Position numbers and translations under genes: made by a program
Notes under the pieces: model-generated
Seen by the model: only the letters and a program-made list of their open reading frames with translations
Told to the model about the DNA's origin: nothing
Database searches by the model: none
In this document: positions 16,473 through 26,013 of the stretch, in pieces
How positions within the stretch are numbered: position 1 is the stretch's first letter
Layout of the letters: each line of letters opens with the position of its first letter
Source of the DNA: Kaistia algarum
GTDB taxonomy: Bacteria; Pseudomonadota; Alphaproteobacteria; Rhizobiales; Kaistiaceae
Direction of reading: 5' to 3'
Assembly: GCF_026343945.1 (NCBI RefSeq)
Contig: NZ_JAPKNJ010000003.1
Span: forward strand, 186,001-250,000
DNA: 64,000 nt

Positions 16473-17438
16473 ATGCTGACCGCCTATTCAACCACCGACC
16501 GCGGGCCCGAGGCGCAGGCGCCTCAATCGACGGTGCCGACCAGCTGGATCGACCTCTATGAACCGACGCCCGAGGAGGATCGGACGGCTGAGGCGTTTCT
16601 GGGCGGCGAGATTCCGACCCAGGAAGAGGCGCGCGAGATCGAGTTCTCCAGCCGCTTCTACGTCGAGAACGGCATCGTCTTCATGACCGCCAGCCTGCTC
16701 GTCGGTGTCGAGGACGGGACGCCGGGACTGACGCCATTCACCTTCGCCATGCGCAAGGACAAGCTGGTGACGCTGCGCTATGCCAATATGACGGCGTTCC
16801 GCCAGTTTCTCGCTCGCGCTTCCAAGGCGGACGCGGCCTGCACGACATCGGCCGGCGTGTTCGCCGGATTGCTGGATGCGATCATCGATCGCACGGCGGA
16901 CGTGATCGAACACATCACGCAGGACGTCGATCGGCTCAATGACGAGATTTTCCTGCGCAAGCGGGGGCGCAAGCGAAGCCAGTTTCTGGCCGCGGCGCTG
17001 GGCGGGCTCGGGAAGCAGGGCAATCTGGCCTCGAAGTCGCGCGAGAGCCTCGCCTCGCTGGAGCGGCTTGTCCAATATGCGGCGACGGTAATGCCGGAGC
17101 GGGGTGCCAAGGGGGATGGTCTATCGGCGCGGCTGAAGCTGGCGCTGCGCGACATACGCTCGCTCGAGGACCACGTTACCTTCCTGCTGAGCAAGATCAC
17201 GTTCTTGCTGGACGCGACGCTCGGCCTCGTCTCGAACGAGCAGAACCGCGTCGTCAGCGTGCTCACCGTCGTCTCGACGATCCTGCTGCCGCCGATGCTG
17301 ATCGGCACGATCTACGGCATGAACTTCAAGGACATGCCGGAGCTGGAATGGGTGTTCGGCTATCCGGTCGCGGTGAGCGCGATGATCCTGTCGGCCATCC
17401 TGCCCTACCTGTTCTTCAAGCTGCGCGGCTGGATGTAG
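16473..17438 (+). CDS. CorA/ZntB-family divalent metal ion transporter
   Basis: A 321-aa inner-membrane metal channel of the CorA superfamily. The N-terminal cytoplasmic domain (WIDLYEPTPEEDR onwards) is followed by a long helix (RLKLALRDIRSLEDHVTFLLSKITFLLD region) and two C-terminal transmembrane segments with the selectivity motif GMN in GTIYGMNFKDMPEL. The MPEL loop is typical of CorA Mg2+ channels; ZntB-type zinc transport is the alternative. Start at 16473 is the ATG after GGGAAGAG; a TTG six codons upstream is in frame but less likely. It faces the cardiolipin synthase gene, with a 6-nt gap between their stops. Confidence 0.9.
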   Translation: MLTAYSTTDRGPEAQAPQSTVPTSWIDLYEPTPEEDRTAEAFLGGEIPTQEEAREIEFSSRFYVENGIVFMTASLLVGVEDGTPGLTPFTFAMRKDKLVTLRYANMTAFRQFLARASKADAACTTSAGVFAGLLDAIIDRTADVIEHITQDVDRLNDEIFLRKRGRKRSQFLAAALGGLGKQGNLASKSRESLASLERLVQYAATVMPERGAKGDGLSARLKLALRDIRSLEDHVTFLLSKITFLLDATLGLVSNEQNRVVSVLTVVSTILLPPMLIGTIYGMNFKDMPELEWVFGYPVAVSAMILSAILPYLFFKLRGWM

Positions 17439-17444
17439 GCCTGG

Positions 17445-18887
17445 CTAGAGATAGGGCGAGGCCAGGCGCGTCGCGGAATCGCGCAGGCGAGCGACGAGCG
17501 AGCGGCGGCGAAGATCGTCGAGCGTCACGATCCGGGAGCCCTGGACCTTGGCGTCGATGATGGCGTCGCAGGTGGCGACGAAGGCGGCGGAATAGGCCTC
17601 GACATTGAACTCGAAATTGAGGCGGAGGCTGCGCGCATCCCAATTGCCGCTGCCGAGCAACACCCACGCGCCGTCCACCGTCATCAGTTTGGAGTGATCG
17701 AACGGCCCTGGCGCACGCCGAATGACGCAGCCGGCCCGCAGCAGCGGGGCGAAAAGCGCATTCATCGCCCAGTCCATGTAGAGATGGTTGGACCGCTCCG
17801 GAATGACGAGTTCGACATCAACCCCGCGTACCGCCGCCAGCGTCAATTGCGAGGTGATGCGGTCGTCGGGCACAAAATAGGGCGTCAGGATGCGGACGCT
17901 CCGGTCTGCCCGGCCGATGGCGGCGGCCATCGTCCACATCAGCTTCTCATTGTCCTCGTCCGGCCCGCTGGCAATGCCGCGCGCCGGTACGTCGCCGGCG
18001 GCACCGATCTCGGGGAACCAGGGGGCACCCTCCAGGACTTCACTCGTGGTGAAGGCCCAGTCCTCGGCGAAGGTCTCCATCAGATGCGCGACGACGGGAC
18101 CCTCGACGCGGAAATGCACGTCCTGCACCGCCTTGGAGGGTGGGATCTCGATCTTGCGGAACAGATTGACCGCGGCGATGTTCATGCCGCCGGTAAAGCC
18201 ATGGCGTCCGTCAACCACCAGCACCTTCTTGTGGCTTCTCAAATTGACGAAGGACATCTTCCACGGCGCGACTTCATGCATGAAGCGCTCGGCGCGAACG
18301 CCGTTCGCCATCAGGCGGGCACAGACGGGGCTGCGCAGATAGCCTGAGCCGATGCCGTCGACGAGGACGCGCACGGCAACGCCGCGCTTCTGCGCCTCGA
18401 TCAGCGCATCGATGATCGGGCCGCCGCCTTCGTCGTCATGGAAGATGAACGAGCCGATCGCGACGCTGATGCTGGCTTCCTCGATAGCGGCGATCATGGC
18501 CGGATAGGCATTGTCGCCGTCGATGAGCGGCGTGAAGGAATTGCCGTCGAGCAGCGGCCGGCCGGTGAGGCGCAGGCCGAATTTGGCGAGCGGTTCCAGA
18601 TGCACCTCGCCGCGCCGCTCGATCGCTTCCGGCGACAGTGCGAATGGCGAATGCGGCGCATCGACGTCGCCATCCGGGCCGGTCAGCTTGATCGCCTTGC
18701 GGCGGACGCGGTTGACGCCGAAGAGGAAGTAGAGAACCGGCCCGATATAGGGCGACAGCCAGGCGAGGCCGATCCAGCCGATGGTCGATTGTGGCGCGAG
18801 GCGCGTCAGCAGCGCGTGCACCGTGACGGCCGACGCCATCGCAATGTGGAGCAGCGACAGGAAGAGGGCGAAATCGTTGGTGGTCAT
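17445..18887 (-). CDS. cls: Cardiolipin synthase (phospholipase D superfamily)
   Basis: A 480-aa membrane enzyme that condenses two phosphatidylglycerol molecules to cardiolipin. Two N-terminal transmembrane segments carry the PLDc_N motif (GWIGLAWLSPYIGPVLYFLFG), then come two PLD catalytic motifs: HKKVLVVDGRHGFTGGMN and DHSKLMTVDGAWVLLGSGNWD. In the second motif the usual HxK histidine-lysine pair is present (HSK). Length matches Cls enzymes. It ends 6 nt from the CorA-family stop codon and lies downstream of the VOC gene on the same strand (19-nt gap), so the two may be co-transcribed. Confidence 0.93.
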   Translation of the reverse strand: MTTNDFALFLSLLHIAMASAVTVHALLTRLAPQSTIGWIGLAWLSPYIGPVLYFLFGVNRVRRKAIKLTGPDGDVDAPHSPFALSPEAIERRGEVHLEPLAKFGLRLTGRPLLDGNSFTPLIDGDNAYPAMIAAIEEASISVAIGSFIFHDDEGGGPIIDALIEAQKRGVAVRVLVDGIGSGYLRSPVCARLMANGVRAERFMHEVAPWKMSFVNLRSHKKVLVVDGRHGFTGGMNIAAVNLFRKIEIPPSKAVQDVHFRVEGPVVAHLMETFAEDWAFTTSEVLEGAPWFPEIGAAGDVPARGIASGPDEDNEKLMWTMAAAIGRADRSVRILTPYFVPDDRITSQLTLAAVRGVDVELVIPERSNHLYMDWAMNALFAPLLRAGCVIRRAPGPFDHSKLMTVDGAWVLLGSGNWDARSLRLNFEFNVEAYSAAFVATCDAIIDAKVQGSRIVTLDDLRRRSLVARLRDSATRLASPYL

Positions 18888-18906
18888 CGCTGCGTCTGCC
18901 CGCGCT

Positions 18907-19350
18907 TCATGCGGTGCCCGTCGTCGGCCAGAGCGGCGGCTGCTCTGCCGGGGCGCCGTTCACCTCGATGATGTTGCCGTCGGGATCGCGGACATAAAGC
19001 TGCGGGAACCCGGCGAGACCCTGGCGCAGCACCATGATGTGCCACGGATCGTCCACCGGTACATTTTCGCGAAAACCCATCGCCAGGAGATGATCCAGCA
19101 CCTCGTAGAAATTGTCGGTACGGAAGGAGAAGTGCCAGTCATTGTTGTCGACGGTCGGCACCGGGCGGAAGCTGCCGGCCGGATTGTGCACGAGGTGGAT
19201 CTGGATATCGCCGCAAGCGAGCCAGACGCCCGGCGTCTTGAAAGGCGGCCGGGCAAGGCGGTCGAGCCCGAAGGCGCGTTGGTAGAAATCGAGCGCGCGA
19301 TCGAGATCGGTGACGATCAGCGATACATGATGCAGAGTGACGCTGAGCAT
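18907..19350 (-). CDS. VOC-superfamily (glyoxalase/bleomycin-resistance fold) protein
   Basis: A 147-aa single vicinal-oxygen-chelate domain pair. It starts LHHVSLIVTDLDRALDFYQRAFGL, has the second-strand IQIHLVHNP and ends with the metal-ligand motif QLYVRDPDGNIIEVN. His (LHHV), His (IHLV) and Glu (IIEVN) can form the metal site. Members are glyoxalases, dioxygenases or fosfomycin/bleomycin-resistance proteins; the specific reaction is not predictable. The start at 19350 is fixed by a GGGGGGAAAT ribosome-binding site. It lies between aspartate aminotransferase and cardiolipin synthase on the same strand. Confidence 0.88.
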   Translation of the reverse strand: MLSVTLHHVSLIVTDLDRALDFYQRAFGLDRLARPPFKTPGVWLACGDIQIHLVHNPAGSFRPVPTVDNNDWHFSFRTDNFYEVLDHLLAMGFRENVPVDDPWHIMVLRQGLAGFPQLYVRDPDGNIIEVNGAPAEQPPLWPTTGTA

Positions 19351-19453
19351 GGATTTCCCCCCGAGGCCGGATCGACCGGTTAAACGGAGGATACGACCCC
19401 AGGCCGCACCTGTCGCCATCGATTTCGCCAGGCGGCAGCCCGGAGGCGAACCG

Positions 19454-20707
<1,254 letters not shown>

Positions 20708-20846
20708 CTAGTGCCACGATCCCGCGATGGCAAGCTGCGCCATGGCTTTCCGGCGTTTCCTACGCCATCGTGAATTGACGTCGCGCCGTCCTTCACTAGC
20801 TGTTGCGTAAGGACCACTCATTCGCCGCGACCGGCCGGAGGACATC

Positions 20847-21806
20847 ATGCTGATCCGCAGGAAAAAGGGCTGGGAAATCCCGGAGCGCGAAGCGACGCCC
20901 GAAAGCGTCTTCCTGAACCGGCGCGACCTGCTCGCGGCCGGCGGATTCGGGCTCGCGGGCTTCGCGCTGCCACGCGGCGCCCTTGCGGCGGAGGATGCCG
21001 ATCCAAGTGCAGGCCTTTATCCAGCCAAGCGAAATGACCGCTACACGGTCGACCGGCCCATCACTCCCGAGGAGATCAACGCGCACTACAATAATTTCTA
21101 CGAATATTCGACCGACAAGGAACTTGCCGATGCGGCGCAGGCGCTGAAGACGCGGCCCTGGACGATCGCCTTTGGTGGCATGGTCGAAGCGCCGAGAACC
21201 GTCGGCATCGACGATCTCCTGAAGGCGATGAAGCTGGAGGAGCGAGTCTATCGCCATCGATGCGTCGAGGCCTGGTCGATGACAGTTCCCTGGACCGGCT
21301 TCCCGCTCGCCGATCTCGTCGCCTATGCGAAGCCCTTGTCCGGCGCGAAATATATCCGGATGGAAACCTTCATGAACCCGGAGATGGCGCCGGGCCAGAA
21401 CCAGCCCTTCTATCCCTGGCCCTATGTCGAAGGGCTGACGATGGCCGAGGCAACCAACGAGCTCGCCTTCATGGTGACGGGTGTCTACGGCAAGCCGCTC
21501 CTGAAGCAGATGGGCGCGCCGATCCGCCTGCATACGCCGTGGAAATATGGCTTCAAGAGCGTCAAATCGATCGTGAAGATCGACTTCGTCGAGGAACAGC
21601 CGCTGAATTTCTGGCAGCAGCTTCAGTCCTCGGAATATGGCTTCTGGGCCAATGTGAACCCGGAAGTGCCGCATCCGCGCTGGAGCCAGGCGAGCGAGAC
21701 GGTGCTCGGCAGCAATGAGCGCGTGCCGACGCAACTCTTCAACGGCTACGCGCCCTTCGTCGCCGACCTCTACAAGGGGCTCCAGGACCAGCCGCTCTAT
21801 ATGTGA
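20847..21806 (+). CDS. msrP: Protein-methionine-sulfoxide reductase catalytic subunit MsrP
   Basis: A 319-aa molybdopterin enzyme of the sulfite-oxidase fold (YedY/MsrP) that repairs oxidised methionines in periplasmic proteins. A twin-arginine signal (FLNRRDLLAAGGFGLAGFAL) sends it folded across the membrane. The molybdenum-ligand Cys is in YRHRCVEAWSMTVPWTGFPL, and the C-terminal FVADLYKGLQDQPLYM is typical. The heme-binding membrane partner msrQ, usually directly downstream, is absent here: the next gene is an alpha/beta hydrolase on the other strand 3 nt away. The start at 20847 follows GGAGGAC. Confidence 0.95.
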   Translation: MLIRRKKGWEIPEREATPESVFLNRRDLLAAGGFGLAGFALPRGALAAEDADPSAGLYPAKRNDRYTVDRPITPEEINAHYNNFYEYSTDKELADAAQALKTRPWTIAFGGMVEAPRTVGIDDLLKAMKLEERVYRHRCVEAWSMTVPWTGFPLADLVAYAKPLSGAKYIRMETFMNPEMAPGQNQPFYPWPYVEGLTMAEATNELAFMVTGVYGKPLLKQMGAPIRLHTPWKYGFKSVKSIVKIDFVEEQPLNFWQQLQSSEYGFWANVNPEVPHPRWSQASETVLGSNERVPTQLFNGYAPFVADLYKGLQDQPLYM

Positions 21807-21809
21807 GGA

Positions 21810-22502
21810 TCAGCCGGTGATCCATTCGATCATGGCGCGGTTGACGGCTTCAGGCTGTTCCAGCGTCGAGGAGTGACCGCATTCCGGCACGATCACAAGC
21901 TTAGCGCCGCGAATGGCTGCCGCTATTTCCTCTGAGCGGTCCGGCGGCGTCAGTGTATCGCTGTCGCCGACAAGGACGAGCGTCGGGACAGATATGTCTG
22001 CGAGACTGGGGCGGCTATCTATCCGGCCGATGATAGCTTCTGTCTGACGGGCAAAGCCGCCGATACCGACCGTCAGCCCCATGCCGATCATGACGTCGAG
22101 CACGGCGGAATCGTCGCGATGCGCGGGATGGAGAAGCGTGACAAACACCTGTGCCAGAAGCGATTTGAAAATGCCGGTCCGAGCGTGGGTCAACAGCGCG
22201 CGGCGCTTGGTAATCTCTTCGGGTGTATCCGGGCGGGCGGATGTGTCGAGCAGGGCCAGCTTGTTCACACGCTCAGGCGCCTGCCGCATGATCTCGAGGC
22301 AGATATAGCCGCCCATCGAAATGCCGGCGAGCGCGAAGCGCGGCGGTGCGGTGGCGAGAATGGATGCGGCGATCTCCGCCATTGTCTCCCCTGCCATCGT
22401 GGAGGCGACCGTGACCGGACCATGTGGCCACAACGCCGCGACCTGGGGAGTGAAGACTTCTGCCGAGCAGAGTAGCCCAGGCACTAGAACGATTGGGACC
22501 AT
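21810..22502 (-). CDS. Alpha/beta-fold hydrolase
   Basis: A 230-aa cytoplasmic alpha/beta hydrolase. It starts IVLVPGLLCSAEVF (oxyanion region), carries the nucleophile elbow GISMGGY (Ser), an acid in LVLVGDSDTLTPPD, and the catalytic His in VPECGHSSTLEQPEAVN. This resembles 3-oxoadipate enol-lactonase or related esterases, but no substrate can be deduced. It ends 3 nt from the msrP stop on the opposite strand. Its sequence is slightly less GC-biased than neighbours. Confidence 0.85.
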   Translation of the reverse strand: MVPIVLVPGLLCSAEVFTPQVAALWPHGPVTVASTMAGETMAEIAASILATAPPRFALAGISMGGYICLEIMRQAPERVNKLALLDTSARPDTPEEITKRRALLTHARTGIFKSLLAQVFVTLLHPAHRDDSAVLDVMIGMGLTVGIGGFARQTEAIIGRIDSRPSLADISVPTLVLVGDSDTLTPPDRSEEIAAAIRGAKLVIVPECGHSSTLEQPEAVNRAMIEWITG

Positions 22503-22581
22503 GCGGCTTATCCGGAATCAGCAATGCGGGGGGCTTCGAGCTATCCGGATGATATAGCGCGGCGGGGTCGTTTCATCCGCC

Positions 22582-22723
22582 AGAAAAGAAAAGGCCGGGC
22601 ACTCTTGCGAGGCCCGGCGAGTCTTGATTGCTGCGGCAGGGAAAGCGCAGCAAACACCTTCCAGAGGGAACAGTTGAGGCCGACCGGTCCGCAGGGAGGA
22701 GAAAGCGGGGGCCAACACATCAA
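22582..22723 (-). ncRNA. abcR: AbcR-like (alpha-r15 family) trans-acting small RNA
   Basis: The minus strand holds an sRNA-like unit downstream of the LsrB-type regulator gene, where AbcR sRNAs lie in Rhizobiales. It has two anti-Shine-Dalgarno stretches, TCCTCCCT (22700-22693) and TTCCCTCTGG (22670-22661), which in AbcR pair with ribosome-binding sites of ABC-transporter mRNAs. It ends in a strong intrinsic terminator: a 7-bp GCCGGGC stem (22612-22618 with 22594-22600) and TTTTCTTTTCT. A weak promoter (TTGTTT, TATACG at 22735-22730) places the 5' end near 22723, giving about 140 nt. The identification rests on synteny, motifs and terminator; only one copy is seen, whereas many relatives have two in tandem. 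Hfq dependence is inferred. Confidence 0.7.
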
Positions 22724-22770
22724 CTGATGCGTATATGGAATGGTCAGGCTGCCTAAACAACCGGCATATG

Positions 22771-22798
22771 TGCATCGCAGCTATGCATTCTGCGAATG
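22771..22798. promoter_or_regulatory. LysR-type T-N11-A box upstream of the AbcR-like sRNA
   Basis: Positions 22771-22787 form TGCAT-N7-ATGCA, which contains the T-N11-A pattern bound by LysR regulators, and it overlaps a second dyad CATTC-TGC-GAATG (22786-22798). It lies about 50-65 nt upstream of the predicted sRNA start. In Brucella the LysR protein VtlR activates abcR2, so this is a natural candidate site for the LsrB-type protein encoded next door. Confidence 0.45.
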
Positions 22799-22884
22799 TC
22801 AGAAAATGCGGCCAAAAATCACGAGAATTTGAGAATGACGGCGAGGAAATCGGCCAAATTCGGGGCTAATTTTCCGCGAATCTC

Positions 22885-22921
22885 TCAAAAAACGCAGTGT
22901 TCCAGCGGCGCACGCTGCGTT
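22885..22921 (-). terminator. Rho-independent terminator of the lsrB-like gene
   Basis: Minus-strand stem AACGCAG (22921-22915) with CTGCGTT (22897-22891) is followed by a run of T (TTTTTT). It lies 58 nt after the LysR stop codon and separates this gene from the sRNA unit. Confidence 0.7.
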
Positions 22922-22978
22922 GCGGCGCGCGCGGTGCGAAATTGTCGCTTCGGCTGGTTCAAAACTGAGCAGGCAGGG

Positions 22979-23869
22979 TCAGAACTGCCAGTTCTGCGCC
23001 TTTGCCAGCATGAAATCGCGGAAGGCGGTGACGCGGGCGGAATTCTTGAGTTCGGCCGGATAGCAGAAATAGGTCGGGAAGCTCGGCACCTGCGCCTCGG
23101 GCATCAGCTTCACGAGGGCTGAGTCGGCCTCGATCATATAGTCGGGCAGGATCGCAATGCCGGTGCCTCGCTCAACGGCGGCCTTGATGGCGTAGATATT
23201 GTTGATGCGCACAATCGGCTCGCGCGGATTGTCGGTCGAGCGGCCGGCGATTTCCAGCCAGTTCACATCGCGGATATTGGGCGGCACGGGGACGCCGAAG
23301 GTTACGATGCGGTGCTTGTCGAGATCTTCCAGCGTCTCGGGGCTGCCAAAGCGCTCGACATAGGCCGGCGCCGCATAGACGTGGTAATGCGTCGTGAACA
23401 GGCGCCGCTGGATCAGGTCCGGCTGCACCGGTTGGCGCAGACGGATCGCTACGTCGGCCTGCCGCATCGTCAGGTCCAACTCCTGATCGTCGAGGATCAG
23501 GTGAAGATTGACACCGGGATGCATGTCGACGAATTCGTTCAGACGCTCCGTCAGCCAGGTCGAGCCGAGCGCTACCGTCGTGGTGATGCGCAGCGTACCG
23601 GTCGGCTTCTCGCGGGAATCGGTGAGGCGAACGCGAACGCCTTCCAGCTTCATCATCACGTCCTGCGACGTGCGATAGAGCAGTTCACCCTGCTCGGAAA
23701 GGATGAGGCCGCGGGCGTGGCGATGGAACAGCGGCACGCCGAGATCCTGCTCCAGCGCGCTGACCTGGCGGCTGACGGCGGATTGGCTCATGCCCAGCGC
23801 CTCGCCGGCATGGGTGAACGACCCCGCCTGCGCGGCGGCGTGGAAAATCCGAAGCTTGTCCCAGTCCAT
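22979..23869 (-). CDS. lsrB: LysR-family transcriptional regulator, LsrB/VtlR type
   Basis: A 296-aa LysR regulator: N-terminal winged HTH (MDWDKLRIFHAAAQAGSFTHAGEAL, then MSQSAVSRQVSALEQDLGV) and a C-terminal effector-binding domain. The N-terminus closely matches what I know of Sinorhizobium LsrB and Brucella VtlR, which control redox/envelope functions and AbcR sRNA expression. The position next to trxB and next to an AbcR-like sRNA supports orthology. It starts 36 nt downstream of trxB and may be co-transcribed with it. It has its own terminator at 22891-22921. A Cys in FCYPAELK near the C-terminus could be redox-active; that is inference. Confidence 0.88.
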   Translation of the reverse strand: MDWDKLRIFHAAAQAGSFTHAGEALGMSQSAVSRQVSALEQDLGVPLFHRHARGLILSEQGELLYRTSQDVMMKLEGVRVRLTDSREKPTGTLRITTTVALGSTWLTERLNEFVDMHPGVNLHLILDDQELDLTMRQADVAIRLRQPVQPDLIQRRLFTTHYHVYAAPAYVERFGSPETLEDLDKHRIVTFGVPVPPNIRDVNWLEIAGRSTDNPREPIVRINNIYAIKAAVERGTGIAILPDYMIEADSALVKLMPEAQVPSFPTYFCYPAELKNSARVTAFRDFMLAKAQNWQF

Positions 23870-23905
23870 GGTCAGGCCGTCCCCGTCGGCGCCGATCCGT
23901 CTCGG

Positions 23906-24874
23906 CTATTCCGCCGCGACGGCGGTCAGTTCACCCGTCCCGGCCGTGGCGAGCCAGCGCTCGGCTTCGAGCGCGGCCATGCAGCCTTGCCCGGCGGCGG
24001 TCACCGCCTGGCGGAAGGTCTCGTCGGTGACGTCGCCGGCGGCGAAGACGCCCTCGACGCTGGTCTGCGTCGAATCGGGCGCCGTCCAGATATAGCCGGA
24101 GGGCTTCAAGTCGAGCTGGCCGCGGATCAGGTCGACCGATGGCGCATGGCCGATGGCGATGAAGACGCCATGGGTTTCGCGCTCGGTGATCTCGCCGGTC
24201 ACGACGTTCTTCAGCTTCAAGCCCGTCACCGATGGCGGGAAACCGCCCGAGCCGACGACCTCTTCGATGGCCGTATTCCATAGCACGTCGACATTCGGCA
24301 GCTTCGCGAGGCGGTTCTGCAGGATCCGCTCGGCGCGGAAATGATCGCGGCGATGGACGATCGTGACCTTCTTGGCGATATGGGCGAGGTAGAGCGCTTC
24401 CTCGACCGCGGTGTTGCCGCCGCCGACGACATAGACTTCCTTGCCGCGATAGAAGAAACCGTCGCAGGTGGCGCAAGCCGAAACGCCGAAGCCCTTGAAG
24501 CGCTGCTCGCTGTCGATGCCGAGCCAGCGTGCCTGCGCGCCGGTCGCGATGATCAGCGCGTCGGCGGTGTAGGTCTCGCCGGAATCGCCCTTCAGGACGA
24601 AGGGGCGGCTTGAGAGGTCGGTCTCGACGATATGGTCGTTGACCATCCGCGTTCCGACATGCTCTGCCTGAAGGCGCATCTGCTCCATCAGCCAGGGGCC
24701 CTGGATGACATCGGCGAAGCCGGGATAGTTCTCGACATCCGTGGTAATGGTGAGCTGACCGCCCGGCTGGATACCGGCGATCAGCATCGGCTCCAACATG
24801 GCGCGGGCGGCATAGATCGCCGCCGTGTAGCCGGCCGGACCCGATCCGACGATGATGAGTTTCGCGTGCTGCAT
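23906..24874 (-). CDS. trxB: Thioredoxin reductase
   Basis: A 322-aa NADPH-dependent flavoenzyme that reduces thioredoxin. It has the FAD motif IVGSGPAGYTAAIYAARA, the redox-active disulfide in SACATCDGFFYRGK (CATC), the NADPH motif VVGGGNTAVEEALYLA, and the C-terminal GVFAAGDVTDETFRQAVTAAG. Length is standard. It precedes the lsrB-like gene on the same strand and is divergent from the lrp-like gene; this arrangement is conserved in Rhizobiales. Confidence 0.96.
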   Translation of the reverse strand: MQHAKLIIVGSGPAGYTAAIYAARAMLEPMLIAGIQPGGQLTITTDVENYPGFADVIQGPWLMEQMRLQAEHVGTRMVNDHIVETDLSSRPFVLKGDSGETYTADALIIATGAQARWLGIDSEQRFKGFGVSACATCDGFFYRGKEVYVVGGGNTAVEEALYLAHIAKKVTIVHRRDHFRAERILQNRLAKLPNVDVLWNTAIEEVVGSGGFPPSVTGLKLKNVVTGEITERETHGVFIAIGHAPSVDLIRGQLDLKPSGYIWTAPDSTQTSVEGVFAAGDVTDETFRQAVTAAGQGCMAALEAERWLATAGTGELTAVAAE

Positions 24875-25080
24875 GATGAGCCGTAAATGGTGTCGAAGGC
24901 CGCTTTCCGGAAGCCCTCAAGTTTAGAGGGTTGTGTCCAGCGCATGCAAGGCCACGAGCCATGCATTCCTGTGAGTTCTCAACGACAATTGTTTCCGAAT
25001 CATGGCGCTTCGGTCAGAATCGCGCCGAACCGGCGGCGCCGCCAACCTTTCGGCGATCCGGCCCGTTCCGAGGCAAGCGC

Positions 25081-25545
25081 GTGAAGGCCAATCTCGACGC
25101 CATCGACTGGAAGATCCTGAAGGAGCTTCAGGCAGACGGCCGTATTACCAATGTGGAACTCGCGAGGCGCGTCGGTATCTCGGCGCCGCCATGCCTGCGC
25201 CGGGTGCGGGGGCTGGAGGAGGCCGGCATCATCACCGGCTATCGCGCCCTCGTCGACGAGAAGGTGCTCGGCTTCGACGTGACCATGTTCGCTATGGTCG
25301 GGCTGTCGAGTCAGGCCGAGGCGGATCTTTCCGCCTTCGCCGCCAGGGTGCAGGGCTGGGCCACCGTGCGCGAATGCTACATGCTCTCCGGCGAGGCCGA
25401 TTTCATCTTGAAATGTGTCGCCCCGACGCTGCGGGCCTTCCAGGCTTTCGTCGAGGAACTGACCTCCGCTGCCAATGTCGAGAGCGTCAAGACATCGCTG
25501 ACGATCCGGCGGATCAAGGACGAGGCGGTGGTGCCGATCGGGTAA
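25081..25545 (+). CDS. lrp: Lrp/AsnC-family transcriptional regulator
   Basis: A 154-aa Lrp/AsnC regulator. The N-terminal HTH (LDAIDWKILKELQADGRITNVELARRVGIS, PPCLRRVRGLEEAGIITGY) is followed by a RAM effector domain (VRECYMLSGEADFILKCVA). I start at the GTG at 25081, which follows GAGG at normal spacing and matches the usual N-terminus; upstream in-frame codons are arginine-rich and not conserved-looking. It is divergent from trxB. It is likely a global amino-acid-responsive or local regulator; the target is unknown. Confidence 0.88.
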   Translation: MKANLDAIDWKILKELQADGRITNVELARRVGISAPPCLRRVRGLEEAGIITGYRALVDEKVLGFDVTMFAMVGLSSQAEADLSAFAARVQGWATVRECYMLSGEADFILKCVAPTLRAFQAFVEELTSAANVESVKTSLTIRRIKDEAVVPIG

Positions 25546-25617
25546 GCTGCTTGGAAGCTGGTGCGGCCACTCGGTTCGGTTTGCACGGTTGAAAGGCCGC
25601 AAGACGGAGTTTTGGTC

Positions 25618-26013
25618 GTGAGCAAAGAGATCGATGGGTTTGGCTTCGCGATCGATCCTGCCGAACGCATGCAACAGGTCATGTTAGCGCTTCACGATCT
25701 TCTGGATCAATCCAACATGGCCGGATTTCCCGAAGAACTGGTTGGTCAGCTTGATCTGGTTCGGCGGAAATACCTGGACGAGTTTGAGCGCCGATGTCCG
25801 GGCTACGGCAGTGGCCGCGCCATCTGGCGACAGTCCAGCGAAGGCTGCGACCAAAGTCTGGCCGCGGCTGAACTGTCCGGTGGTGTTCGTCACCCGTCCG
25901 CTATCGCCGCAACCTTCATCGCCGTGTTCCAGTTTCGCCCGGTGCCGCGGAGGCCCAGCTTCTTTTCGATGAGCGGCAAGGTCAGTTTCGACGTGCCGAT
26001 GCCGTCGGGATAA
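25618..26013 (+). CDS. Hypothetical protein (doubtful, overlaps the DUF1697 gene)
   Basis: A possible 131-aa protein from a GTG at 25618 (GGAG 9 nt upstream). The first 90 or so residues look protein-like: SKEIDGFGFAIDPAERMQQV, then helical LALHDLLDQSNMAGFPEEL and LVRRKYLDEFERR. I recognise no family. The last 123 nt lie antisense to the DUF1697 gene, so the true protein may have been truncated by a frameshift near 25890, or the frame may be fortuitous. Codon use is less GC-biased than in neighbours. Confidence 0.35.
   Translation: MSKEIDGFGFAIDPAERMQQVMLALHDLLDQSNMAGFPEELVGQLDLVRRKYLDEFERRCPGYGSGRAIWRQSSEGCDQSLAAAELSGGVRHPSAIAATFIAVFQFRPVPRRPSFFSMSGKVSFDVPMPSG

Noticed and set aside
22524..22775. 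Short proteins in the sRNA region (67-85 codons on both strands)
   Set aside because: They overlap the terminator and anti-SD motifs, have no ribosome-binding site, and contradict the sRNA interpretation.
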